A DNA stretch of 49,602 nucleotides, from the NCBI GenBank assembly GCA_947599965.1, contig CANQFP010000004.1:1-49602 (forward strand), written 5' to 3'. Each line of letters opens with the position of its first letter. Positions within the stretch are counted from its first letter, which is position 1. Under the pieces are notes generated by a model. That model saw only the letters and a list, made by a program, of their open reading frames with translations, was not told the DNA's origin and ran no database searches. The translations under genes were made by a program, and so were the position numbers. The stretch comes from an uncultured Atopobiaceae bacterium. Lineage in GTDB: Bacteria > Actinomycetota > Coriobacteriia > Coriobacteriales > Atopobiaceae. Below are positions 8,688-16,529 of the stretch, in pieces.

Positions 8688-10229
8688 ATGACTCGCAAAA
8701 TCGCCATCTTCGACACCACCCTTCGCGACGGCGAGCAGTCGCCGGGCGCCTCCATGAACACCACCGAGAAGCTCGTCATCGCCGAGGAGCTCGTGAAGCT
8801 CGGGGTCGACGTCATCGAGGCCGGCTTCCCGGCCTCCTCGCCGGGCGATTTCACGAGCGTGCTCGAGATCGGGCGCCTCGCGGGGGATAGGGCCGTGGTC
8901 TGCGGGCTCACCCGCGCCGTCGACGCCGACATCGAGCGGGCCGCCGAGGCGCTCAAGACCGCGAAGCGCCCGCGCATCCACACCGGCCTCGGCGTCTCGC
9001 CCTCGCACCTCAAGGAGAAGCTCCGCCTCACCGAGGACGAGGCCGTCGAGCGCGCCGTCCACGCCGTGAAGCTCGCGCGCTCCTTCGTGGACGACGTGGA
9101 GTTCTACGCCGAGGACGCCGGCCGCGCCGACGAGGACTTCCTCGCCAGGATCTGCGAGGCCGCCATCGCCGCCGGCGCCACGGTGGTGAACATCCCCGAC
9201 ACCACGGGCTACAACCTGCCTTGGGATTTCGGCCAGCGCATCGCCCGGCTGCGCAATCGCGTGAAGGGCATCGAGGACGTCACCCTCTCCGTCCACACCC
9301 ATAACGACCTCGGCATGGCCACGGCCCTCGCGCTCGAGGCCGTGAAGGCGGGCGCCACGCAGGTGGAATGCACCATCAACGGCCTCGGGGAGCGCGCCGG
9401 CAACACGGCCCTCGAGGAAGTGGTCATGGCCATCCGCATGCACGGCGCGGAGCTCGACGCCCACACCGACATCGACACGCGGCGCCTCACCCAGGCGAGC
9501 CGCCTCGTCTCCTCCATCACCGGCATCGCCGTGCAGCCGAACAAGGCCATCGTCGGCGCCAACGCCTTCGCCCACTCCTCGGGCATCCACCAGGACGGCG
9601 TGCTCAAGGCCCGCGAGACCTACGAGATCATCAACCCCGAGGACGTGGGGGCCGGCGGCTCCCAGATCGTCCTCTCCGCGCGAAGCGGCCACGCGGCGCT
9701 TCGCCATCGCATGGCCGATCTCGGCTACTCCTTCGAGGACGCGGAGTTCGAGGACATCTACGACTCCTTCCTCGAGGTCGCCGACAAGAAGCGCCTCGTC
9801 TACGACGAGGATCTCGTGGCCATCGTGAACGAGCGCAAGCGCACCGAGACCGCGCTCTGGCGCCTCGCCGCGGTGCAGGTGTCCTGCGGTTTCCCGCTCA
9901 CGCCCACGGCCACCATCACGCTCCTCGACGAGAAGGGCAAGGAGCACAAGGAGGCGGCCTGGGGAAACGGCCCCGTGGACGCCGTCTACAAGGTGGTGGA
10001 CAAGGTCGTCGGCGTGAAGAACGACCTCTCCGAGTTCTCCGTGAAGGCCATCACCCGCGGCATCGACGCCCTCGGCGAGGTGACGGTGCGCGTCATCTCC
10101 GAGGACGGGCGCGTGTTCGTGGGGCGCGGCTCCGACAACGACATCATCGTGTCTTCGACGCGTGCCTATCTGAACGCCCTCAATAGATTGCTCGCGGCGG
10201 AGCGAGAACAACCGATTGAGCAACGTTAG
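8688..10229 (+). CDS. leuA: 2-isopropylmalate synthase
   Basis: LeuA condenses 2-oxoisovalerate with acetyl-CoA, the first committed step of leucine synthesis. The 513-residue length matches the bacterial type. The catalytic TIM barrel starts with FDTTLRDGEQSPG (residues 8-20, metal ligand Asp14). The metal-binding HTH is at His203/His205 (HTHNDLG), and INGLGERAGNTALEE follows near residue 231. The region after about residue 390 is the LeuA allosteric domain, which binds leucine for feedback inhibition in this family. The start is fixed by gggg/gcagg just upstream and the family-typical MTRKIAIFDTT N-terminus; longer in-frame readings upstream lie inside the nitroreductase gene. leuC follows after a 187-base gap with its own secondary structure. 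Confidence 0.96.
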   Translation: MTRKIAIFDTTLRDGEQSPGASMNTTEKLVIAEELVKLGVDVIEAGFPASSPGDFTSVLEIGRLAGDRAVVCGLTRAVDADIERAAEALKTAKRPRIHTGLGVSPSHLKEKLRLTEDEAVERAVHAVKLARSFVDDVEFYAEDAGRADEDFLARICEAAIAAGATVVNIPDTTGYNLPWDFGQRIARLRNRVKGIEDVTLSVHTHNDLGMATALALEAVKAGATQVECTINGLGERAGNTALEEVVMAIRMHGAELDAHTDIDTRRLTQASRLVSSITGIAVQPNKAIVGANAFAHSSGIHQDGVLKARETYEIINPEDVGAGGSQIVLSARSGHAALRHRMADLGYSFEDAEFEDIYDSFLEVADKKRLVYDEDLVAIVNERKRTETALWRLAAVQVSCGFPLTPTATITLLDEKGKEHKEAAWGNGPVDAVYKVVDKVVGVKNDLSEFSVKAITRGIDALGEVTVRVISEDGRVFVGRGSDNDIIVSSTRAYLNALNRLLAAEREQPIEQR

Positions 10230-10263
10230 GCTGCGGCGTCCCGGATGCACCCAATCTGCGCGC

Positions 10264-10308
10264 GATCTCGGGCGCTCGAGTAGCGAAGTACGCTACGCGC
10301 CCGAGATC
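10264..10308 (+). other. Stem-loop in the leuA-leuC intergenic region
   Basis: GATCTCGGGCG (10264-10274) pairs perfectly with CGCCCGAGATC (10298-10308), and an inner TAGCG/CGCTA (10281-10285 with 10291-10295) can extend it. The core ATCTCGGG appears again at 10315-10322. No U-tract follows. It may be a leuA 3'-end structure, an attenuation element or a DNA operator. The remaining gap to leuC is noticeably A+T-richer and ends with ctggag eight bases before the start. Confidence 0.4.
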
Positions 10309-10416
10309 CCCCGCATCTCGGGCACCCCGAAACGCCTCGCCCGACCTGATAGCCTTTACAGCTAGTACAACGAATGTGAACTACTTACTGGCCCTTGATT
10401 CACTGGAGTTTTCTTT

Positions 10417-11694
10417 ATGCCCAGACCCATGACCATCGCCGAGAAGATCCTCGCCTCGCACGCGGGTCTTCCCGAGGTCCATCCCGGCCAGCTCGTGGAG
10501 TGCGACCTCGACGTCGTGCTCGCGAACGACATCACGGCGCCCATCGCCATCCGCGTCTTCCGCGATCTCGAGGCCGAGCGGGTCTTCGACCCCACGGCCA
10601 TCGCGCTCGTGCCCGACCACTACGCGCCCAACAAGGACATCAAGAGCGCCGAGCAGACCAAGATCATGCGCGACTTCGCCCACGAGCAGGGCATCACGCA
10701 CTACTGGGAGCAGGGGAGAGCCGGCATCGAACACGCGCTCCTGCCCGAGCAGGGCGTGGTGGTTCCCGGCGACCTCGTCATCGGGGCGGACAGCCACACC
10801 TGCACCTACGGCGCCCTCGGGGCCTTCTCCACGGGCGTCGGATCCACGGACGTCGGCGTCGCCATGGTCACGGGGCGCGGCTGGTTCAAGGTGCCGGAGA
10901 CCATTCGCGTGGAGCTCGAGGGCGAGCTCGCCGAGGGTGTCTCGGGCAAGGACGTGATCCTCACCCTCATCGGCATGATCGGCGTCGACGGGGCGCTCTA
11001 CCAAGCGCTCGAGTTCGGCGGGCCGGGGCTTCGGGCGCTCTCCATGGACGACCGCCTCTCCATCGCCAACATGGCCATCGAGGCGGGCGGCAAGGCGGGT
11101 ATCTTCGAGGTGGACGAGCGGACGCTCGCCTACGTGGAGGGCCGTGCCGAGCGAGCGTGGACGGTGGTTTCCCCGGACGCCGATGCCGCCTACGTGCGCA
11201 CGCTCACGCTCGACCTCGGCGAGATCGTGCCCACCGTGGCCTGGCCGCACCTGCCTTCCGAGACGAGGCCGGCAGAACAGTCGCACGACGTCGTCATCGA
11301 CCAGGTGGTGATCGGCTCCTGCACGAACGGGCGCATCTCCGATCTGCGCGCCGCCGCACAGGTGCTCCGCGGGCGGAAGGTCGCCGATACGGTGCGCTGC
11401 ATCGTGATCCCCGCCACGCAGGCCGTGTGGCGCCAGTGCGTGGACGAGGGCCTCATGGACGTCTTCGTGGAGGCCGGCTGCGCCGTCTCGACGCCCACCT
11501 GCGGCCCCTGCCTGGGCGGCTACATGGGCGTGCTCGCGGCGGGGGAGCGCTGCGTCTCCACGACGAACCGAAACTTCGTCGGGCGCATGGGCGACCCCAC
11601 CTCGGAGGTCTACCTCGCGAGTCCCGCCACGGCCGCGGCGAGCGCCGTCCGCGGCTCCATCTGCACCCCCGCCGACCTCGCGCCGCTCGCCTGA
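10417..11694 (+). CDS. leuC: 3-isopropylmalate dehydratase, large subunit
   Basis: With LeuD this [4Fe-4S] enzyme isomerises 2-isopropylmalate to 3-isopropylmalate. The protein has 425 residues, the size of the shorter aconitase-superfamily LeuC type that is also seen in archaea and anaerobes. The three cluster cysteines are visible: Cys302 in GSCTNGRI, and Cys362 and Cys365 in PTCGPCLGG. An earlier GADSHTCTYGALGAFSTGVGS segment is the expected substrate/cluster neighbourhood. The start has GGAG eight bases upstream. leuD follows after 44 bases, so leuC, leuD and leuB form one transcript. Confidence 0.96.
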   Translation: MPRPMTIAEKILASHAGLPEVHPGQLVECDLDVVLANDITAPIAIRVFRDLEAERVFDPTAIALVPDHYAPNKDIKSAEQTKIMRDFAHEQGITHYWEQGRAGIEHALLPEQGVVVPGDLVIGADSHTCTYGALGAFSTGVGSTDVGVAMVTGRGWFKVPETIRVELEGELAEGVSGKDVILTLIGMIGVDGALYQALEFGGPGLRALSMDDRLSIANMAIEAGGKAGIFEVDERTLAYVEGRAERAWTVVSPDADAAYVRTLTLDLGEIVPTVAWPHLPSETRPAEQSHDVVIDQVVIGSCTNGRISDLRAAAQVLRGRKVADTVRCIVIPATQAVWRQCVDEGLMDVFVEAGCAVSTPTCGPCLGGYMGVLAAGERCVSTTNRNFVGRMGDPTSEVYLASPATAAASAVRGSICTPADLAPLA

Positions 11695-11738
11695 CGCGCG
11701 GCGCGCGACGTCGAACCCCGAACTCCCGAGGAGCACGC

Positions 11739-12248
11739 ATGATCGCAAACGGCAAGGTCTTTCGCTACGGGCGCGACGTGAACACCGACGTCATCATCCC
11801 CGCCCGCTACCTCAACACCTCCGACGCCGCCGAGCTCGCGGCCCACGCCATGGAGGATCTCGATCCCTCCTTCGCCGACGCCGTGAGGCCGGGCGACATC
11901 GTCGTCGCCGAGGAGAACTTCGGCTGCGGCTCCTCGCGCGAGCACGCGCCGGTGGCGCTCAAGGCCGCGGGCGTGGGCTGCGTCATCGCCAAGAGCTACG
12001 CGCGCATCTTCTATCGAAACGCCATCGACATGGGCCTCGCCATCCTCGAGTGCCCCGAGGCGGTGGACGCCATCGAGGCGGGCGACGTCGTCTCGGTGGA
12101 CACCGCGACGGGCGTCATCGAGGACGAGACCAAGGGCCTGAGCTTCACGGCCGAGCCCTTCCCGCCCTTCATCGCGGAGATCATCAGCGCGGGCGGGCTC
12201 GTGGAGCGCACGCGGGCGCAACTCGCGGCCCGGACGAAGGAGGCCTAG
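11739..12248 (+). CDS. leuD: 3-isopropylmalate dehydratase, small subunit
   Basis: LeuD is the swivel-domain partner of LeuC. The 169-residue length fits the short type that pairs with the 420-residue LeuC. Key signatures are GRDVNTDVIIPARYL near the N-terminus and FGCGSSREHAP, followed by the AKSYARIFYRNAIDMGL segment. The start has gaggag seven bases upstream. The stop is immediately followed by the leuB ATG, and the leuB ribosome binding site (aaggagg) lies in the last leuD codons, so translation of the two is likely coupled. Confidence 0.96.
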   Translation: MIANGKVFRYGRDVNTDVIIPARYLNTSDAAELAAHAMEDLDPSFADAVRPGDIVVAEENFGCGSSREHAPVALKAAGVGCVIAKSYARIFYRNAIDMGLAILECPEAVDAIEAGDVVSVDTATGVIEDETKGLSFTAEPFPPFIAEIISAGGLVERTRAQLAARTKEA

Positions 12249-13376
12249 ATGGCGAGCTATACGATCTGCTGCCTGCCCGGAGACGGCATCGGCCCCGAGA
12301 TCATCGCCGAGGCGAAGCGCGTGCTCGAGCGCGTGGCCGAGCTCGAGGGCTTCTCGCTCACCATGGAGGACCACCTCATCGGCGGCGCCGCCATCGACGC
12401 CTGCCTAGCGGCCGGCGAGCCGGCCACGGCCCTTCCCGCGGCTACGCTCGAGGCGGCCCGTGCGGCCGACGCCGTGCTCCTCGCAAGCGTGGGAGGCCCC
12501 GCCTGGGAGAGCGACGACCCTGCGGCGCCCCGGCCGGAGCAGGGGCTCCTCGCCATTCGCTCGGAGCTCGGCCTCTATCTGAACCTGCGCCCCGTGAAGG
12601 TCTACGCGCCGCTCAGGAGCGCCTCGGCCTTGAAGCCGGAGCTCCTGGAGGGCGTGGATCTCCTCATCGTGCGCGAGCTCACGGGAGGGCTCTACTTCGG
12701 CGCCAAGGAGCGCATCGAGGACGCCCCCGGCGCGGGCGAGGACGGCGCCTGCGGCGTGTGGTGCTCGGATGCCATGGAATACGGCGAGTGGGAGGTCGAG
12801 CGCGTGCTGCGCTGGGCCTTCGAATGCGCCTCGCGCCGCCCGCGCGGCCGCCTCACCTCGGTGGACAAGGCGAACGTGCTCTTCACGAGCCGGCTCTGGA
12901 GAGAGGTGGCGCACCGGCTCGCAACGGAGTGGCCCGAGGTGGACTACGAGGACCTCTACGTGGACAACGCCGCGATGCAACTCGTGGCCGAGCCCGCGCA
13001 CTTCGACGTCATCTGCACCGAGAACACCTTCGGCGACATCCTCTCCGACGAGGCCGCGCAACTCACGGGCTCGCTCGGCATGCTCGCCTCGGCCTCCCTC
13101 GGCCGCGGCACGCCGCTCTTCGAGCCGAGCCACGGTTCGGCGCCCGATCTCGCCGGGCGCGACGTGGCGAACCCGCTCGCCCAAATTCTCTCGGCGGCGT
13201 TGCTCCTTCGCCACGGGCTCCTCGAAGAAGACGCGGCTGCGCGCATCGAGCGCGCCGTCGAGCGCGTGCTCGAAGACGGCTGGCGCACCGCCGACATCGC
13301 CGACGAAACGACGCCCGCGGATCGCGTCCTCGGCACGCGCGCCATGGGGGATAAGGTCCTGGAAGCGCTCGTCTAG
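12249..13376 (+). CDS. leuB: 3-isopropylmalate dehydrogenase
   Basis: LeuB oxidises and decarboxylates 3-isopropylmalate to 2-oxoisocaproate with NAD+. The 375-residue protein has the expected start (CCLPGDGIGPEI), the substrate-arginine region NLRPVKVY, the ELTGGLYFG motif, the DKANVL segment and the NAD-binding EPSHGSAPDLAGRDVANP motif. It is the last gene of the leucine cluster and overlaps no other gene; it ends 13 bases from the stop of the convergent activase gene, leaving no space for a separate terminator, so the two transcripts may overlap at their 3' ends. Confidence 0.96.
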   Translation: MASYTICCLPGDGIGPEIIAEAKRVLERVAELEGFSLTMEDHLIGGAAIDACLAAGEPATALPAATLEAARAADAVLLASVGGPAWESDDPAAPRPEQGLLAIRSELGLYLNLRPVKVYAPLRSASALKPELLEGVDLLIVRELTGGLYFGAKERIEDAPGAGEDGACGVWCSDAMEYGEWEVERVLRWAFECASRRPRGRLTSVDKANVLFTSRLWREVAHRLATEWPEVDYEDLYVDNAAMQLVAEPAHFDVICTENTFGDILSDEAAQLTGSLGMLASASLGRGTPLFEPSHGSAPDLAGRDVANPLAQILSAALLLRHGLLEEDAAARIERAVERVLEDGWRTADIADETTPADRVLGTRAMGDKVLEALV

Positions 13377-13389
13377 CTCGGGGTTCGCG

Positions 13390-15144
13390 CTACGCGGCGG
13401 CCTCGCCCCGCAGGGCCTCGAGCCCGAGGAGAGCCGCGCCGAGCGCACCGCAGAGCTGGGAATCGCCTGAGGTTTGGATCGGCGAGCCGAGCACCTGCCC
13501 GATCGCGGTGACGACGCCCTCGTTCTTCGCGACGCCGCCCGTCATGAGGTAGGGCGCACTCGCCTTCACGCGCTTGGCGAGTGCGCTCACCTTGGCGGCC
13601 ACGGCCATGTCGAGCCCGTGGATGATGTCGGGCACGGCGGTGTCGTCGGCCACGAGGGAGACGACCTCGCTCTCCGCGAAGACCGTGCACATGGAGCTGA
13701 TCTTCACGTCCTTCTTCCAGGAGAGCCCCTCGGTGCAGAAGCGCTCGAGGTCCATCTCGAGCGTGTTCGCCATCATCTCGAGGAAGCGGCCGGTGCCGGC
13801 GGCGCACTTGTCGTTCATGACGAAGTTCTCCACCTCGCCGGCCTCGCCGAGCTTGATGACCTTGGAGTCTTGGCCGCCGATGTCGATGATCGTGGCGACG
13901 CCGGGAGCGAGCGCGCGGGCGCCGCGGGCGTGGCAGGTGATCTCGGTGATCTGCGTGTCGGCGTCCTGGATGGCGTCGCGGCCATAGCCGGTGGCCACGC
14001 AGAGGGTGATGTCCTCGCGCTTGAGCCCGGCCTTGGCGAGCACGAGCTCCATGACGCGGTGGGCGCTGCGCGTCGCCTTGGCGCCCGTGGGGATGATCTG
14101 CGTGGCGACGATCTTTCCCGCGCCGTCGACGATGACGGCATCGGTGGAGGTGGAGCCGCTGTCGACGCCCATCACGTAGACGGGGCCGCTCGAGACGCGC
14201 GCGCGAATGGTGTCGTTCATACCGACCAGCGTTTCATCGAAGGCTTGCAGACGGGTTCTCAGCTGGCCCGCGCTCTGGCGCGTGCCGTCGGTTTCCACTT
14301 TGAGGATGGGGATGCTCGAGCTGCGCTGGGCCTCGAGGTATTCGAAGCCGTAGTAGTCGCAGAACTTCATCGTGTGGTAGACGACGCCCGCCTGGCCGGT
14401 GGCGCCGATCTGGCCCGTGCGCGAGGAGACGTCGTTCATGCGCATGCAGGGCGTTTGGTGGAGGAGCGCCGGCGCGTACCAGTCGAGGAAGGCCTCGAGG
14501 GGGTCGGCCTCGTCTGCCGGGTGGGCGTCGCACGCCTCCTCGCACGCGGCTTCGCGTGGGGAGCGGCCGAGCTGGGGAGGGGGCGTGGGCAGGAAGCGCC
14601 CACCCGTGCACGTGAGGTTCTCCACGGGAAGCGAGAGCGAGGCCTCGGCCACCTCGAGGAGCGAACCCGGGCCGTGGGCGCCGAGGAGCGTCACGCGCGC
14701 GTCGTGGCGAAGGGTCGGCGGCTTGAAGGAGGCGAGCGCGCGTCCGACGTCGAACTCGGTGCCGGAATGGGCCTTCCAGCCGCGGGCGAGCCGTTCGAGC
14801 TCGCGCCGGAGCCTCGCCACCTCGCGCGGGCCCTGGAGGTGCGGCAGGTCGATGATCCAGAGGAAGTCGAGGCAGCGCTCCTCGGAGAGCACGTCGTAGA
14901 CCCGGCGCATCACGTCGCAGCAGGTCGTGAGGACGAGGGCGTGGACGTCGTCGCGGAGCGCGAAGGAGATGAGCGACTTGCCGAAGCCGCAGAGGTTCGG
15001 GTGGGCGAGGCGATCGGCGTCCTCGAAGGACTCGGCCTCGAAGCTCACCGCCTCCACACGCGCGCCGAAACCGGCCAGAAGCTCGGCCGGCACGTATTTG
15101 CACGGGTAGTAGACCGTGAGCTCGGTGTTCTCGGAGGGCGCCAT
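13390..15144 (-). CDS. 2-hydroxyacyl-CoA dehydratase subunit fused to its ATP-dependent activase
   Basis: This 584-residue protein joins two components that are usually separate. Residues about 1-315 resemble the HgdB/FldC-like dehydratase subunit: YPCKYVPAEL (Cys15), LCGFGKS (Cys52), TTCCDVMRR (Cys75/76) and a late FCDYYGFEYLEA (Cys262) followed by IPILKVETD. From residue 322 it is a BcrAD/BadFG-type activase: VMGVDSGSTSTDAV, TGYGRD, DIGGQDSKV and cluster cysteines Cys447 (NDKCAAGTG) and Cys486 (SSMCTVFAESEV), 39 residues apart as in HgdC. Activases use ATP hydrolysis to fire one electron into the dehydratase, enabling radical removal of water from 2-hydroxyacyl-CoA. It starts two bases after the other subunit gene, so the system is encoded by two polypeptides. 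Substrate is unknown. Confidence 0.85.
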   Translation of the reverse strand: MAPSENTELTVYYPCKYVPAELLAGFGARVEAVSFEAESFEDADRLAHPNLCGFGKSLISFALRDDVHALVLTTCCDVMRRVYDVLSEERCLDFLWIIDLPHLQGPREVARLRRELERLARGWKAHSGTEFDVGRALASFKPPTLRHDARVTLLGAHGPGSLLEVAEASLSLPVENLTCTGGRFLPTPPPQLGRSPREAACEEACDAHPADEADPLEAFLDWYAPALLHQTPCMRMNDVSSRTGQIGATGQAGVVYHTMKFCDYYGFEYLEAQRSSSIPILKVETDGTRQSAGQLRTRLQAFDETLVGMNDTIRARVSSGPVYVMGVDSGSTSTDAVIVDGAGKIVATQIIPTGAKATRSAHRVMELVLAKAGLKREDITLCVATGYGRDAIQDADTQITEITCHARGARALAPGVATIIDIGGQDSKVIKLGEAGEVENFVMNDKCAAGTGRFLEMMANTLEMDLERFCTEGLSWKKDVKISSMCTVFAESEVVSLVADDTAVPDIIHGLDMAVAAKVSALAKRVKASAPYLMTGGVAKNEGVVTAIGQVLGSPIQTSGDSQLCGALGAALLGLEALRGEAAA

Positions 15145-15146
15145 GG

Positions 15147-16529
15147 CTAGCTCTCGACGCCGAGGCCTTCGAGCTCGGCCGCGAGCGCCTCGGCCTCGGC
15201 GGCCTCGCGGGCGTCCTTCTTGGCGTGGAGCATCTCGAGGAAGGCGCCCATGCGCGTGGCGGCTTGGCCGCCGGGGAAGTTGGCGCGATCGCAGCCGTCG
15301 CCGTCGAGGGCGATGGCGGGGTAGCCGCTGCGCTCGAGCTCGCGCACGAGGAGCTGGGAGACGCCCAAGGTCTCCTTGCAGCCCCAGTGGCAGAAGATGA
15401 TGGCGCCGTCGGCCGAGGTCTGCTCGCAGAGCTCGATGAGGCGGTCGGCGCGGCGCTGGCCGGGGCCGTTGTAGGAGTTCTTGATGAGGCGCTCGGCCAT
15501 GGCGAGGTAGGGGTCGCTCGCATCGTGCTCCCAGCCGCTGAAGCTCACCTGGTCGAAGCACATGTCGGAGGCCACGATCTGCTGGTCGGTGTTCACGTCG
15601 ATGAGGCGCTGGAGCGGCACGCAGAAGAAGGGCGCCGCCGCGCTCCACACGACGTTCACGCCGTCGAAGGGCTCGGCCGTGAGGTAGTCGCGCACCATCG
15701 TGCGGGCCATGCGCTCGGTCTCCGGCTCGCCGAGGAGCACGTGGAGCGCGAGGCCGTACTGCATCTCGAGGCCCATGTTGTTCTTCACGAAGCGGCCCGC
15801 GCGCAGGCGCAGCGAGCGCGCCACGAGGTCGAGGGTGCGGATGGAGCAGGCCACCTTCTTGCGGAGGAGGTCCTCGTCGAGGCGCCGACCGTAGATCTCG
15901 GAGGCGGCCCGAGCGAGCTCGCGGAGCTGGTCGGCCACGTAGGCGCAGCCCTCCTCGTCGTAGCCCATGGGCACGTCGATGTAGACCTGGTCGGTGCCGA
16001 AGCGCGCGGAGAGGGTGCGAAACGTCAGGTTGTTCGCGTCGCAGGCCACCGAGCAGTTGGCGATGAGCTTGGGCATCTCGAAGATGTTCGAGAGGAGCGT
16101 GCCGAGGAGCACCCGGTGGTAGGAGCAGTACGTGTTCGGGATGCCCTCTCGCTCGGCGAAGCTGATGCAGCCGGCCTCCGCGTGGGCGCCGGCGATGAAG
16201 TCGCCGACGGCCTCGGCGATGAGCGGGCGCAGGCCGAGGGCGTGGAAGATCTCGTTCGGCATGAAGATGCTCGTGAGGACGCTCTCCTCGGGATGCTCGA
16301 GGGCCCCGGTGATGGCGCTCACCGCGAGGAGCTGCGCCTGCTGGGAGCTCTCGTGCATCCAGGCGTCCGGCAGGTATTCCGAGAGCGCCCGCTTGATCTG
16401 GAATGCCTTCACGAGCCAGTAGGCCGTGTAGTTGGGGCGCTCGTCGATCTGCGCGTCTATGCAGTTAGCCCAAAAGTCGAGGATGCGTACGCCGAGCTTG
16501 TCGCCATCCGATTTCGTCGTGGCCGGCAT
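15147..16529 (-). CDS. 2-hydroxyacyl-CoA dehydratase subunit (HgdA-like)
   Basis: This 460-residue protein is a dehydratase-type [4Fe-4S] subunit. Visible cysteines in family positions are Cys135 (YCSYHRV), Cys159 and Cys163 (NCSVACDANN), and Cys380/Cys384 (FCHWGCKETLG), with the C-terminal ALDGDGCDRANF segment that matches the conserved LDxDxxD region. A MPNEI motif lies near residue 90. It should pair with the N-terminal half of the downstream fusion protein. The start at 16529 has ggggggagac upstream and lies inside the end of the preceding metallopeptidase gene. Known members dehydrate hydroxyglutaryl-, lactoyl- or phenyllactyl-CoA during amino-acid fermentation; which of these applies cannot be decided here. 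Confidence 0.82.
   Translation of the reverse strand: MPATTKSDGDKLGVRILDFWANCIDAQIDERPNYTAYWLVKAFQIKRALSEYLPDAWMHESSQQAQLLAVSAITGALEHPEESVLTSIFMPNEIFHALGLRPLIAEAVGDFIAGAHAEAGCISFAEREGIPNTYCSYHRVLLGTLLSNIFEMPKLIANCSVACDANNLTFRTLSARFGTDQVYIDVPMGYDEEGCAYVADQLRELARAASEIYGRRLDEDLLRKKVACSIRTLDLVARSLRLRAGRFVKNNMGLEMQYGLALHVLLGEPETERMARTMVRDYLTAEPFDGVNVVWSAAAPFFCVPLQRLIDVNTDQQIVASDMCFDQVSFSGWEHDASDPYLAMAERLIKNSYNGPGQRRADRLIELCEQTSADGAIIFCHWGCKETLGVSQLLVRELERSGYPAIALDGDGCDRANFPGGQAATRMGAFLEMLHAKKDAREAAEAEALAAELEGLGVES

Noticed and set aside
15145-15648. N-terminal extension of the activase fusion into the upstream subunit
   Set aside because: The extension overlaps the real dehydratase subunit gene in another frame and is Arg/Pro-rich; the ATG at 15144 begins the homologous region.
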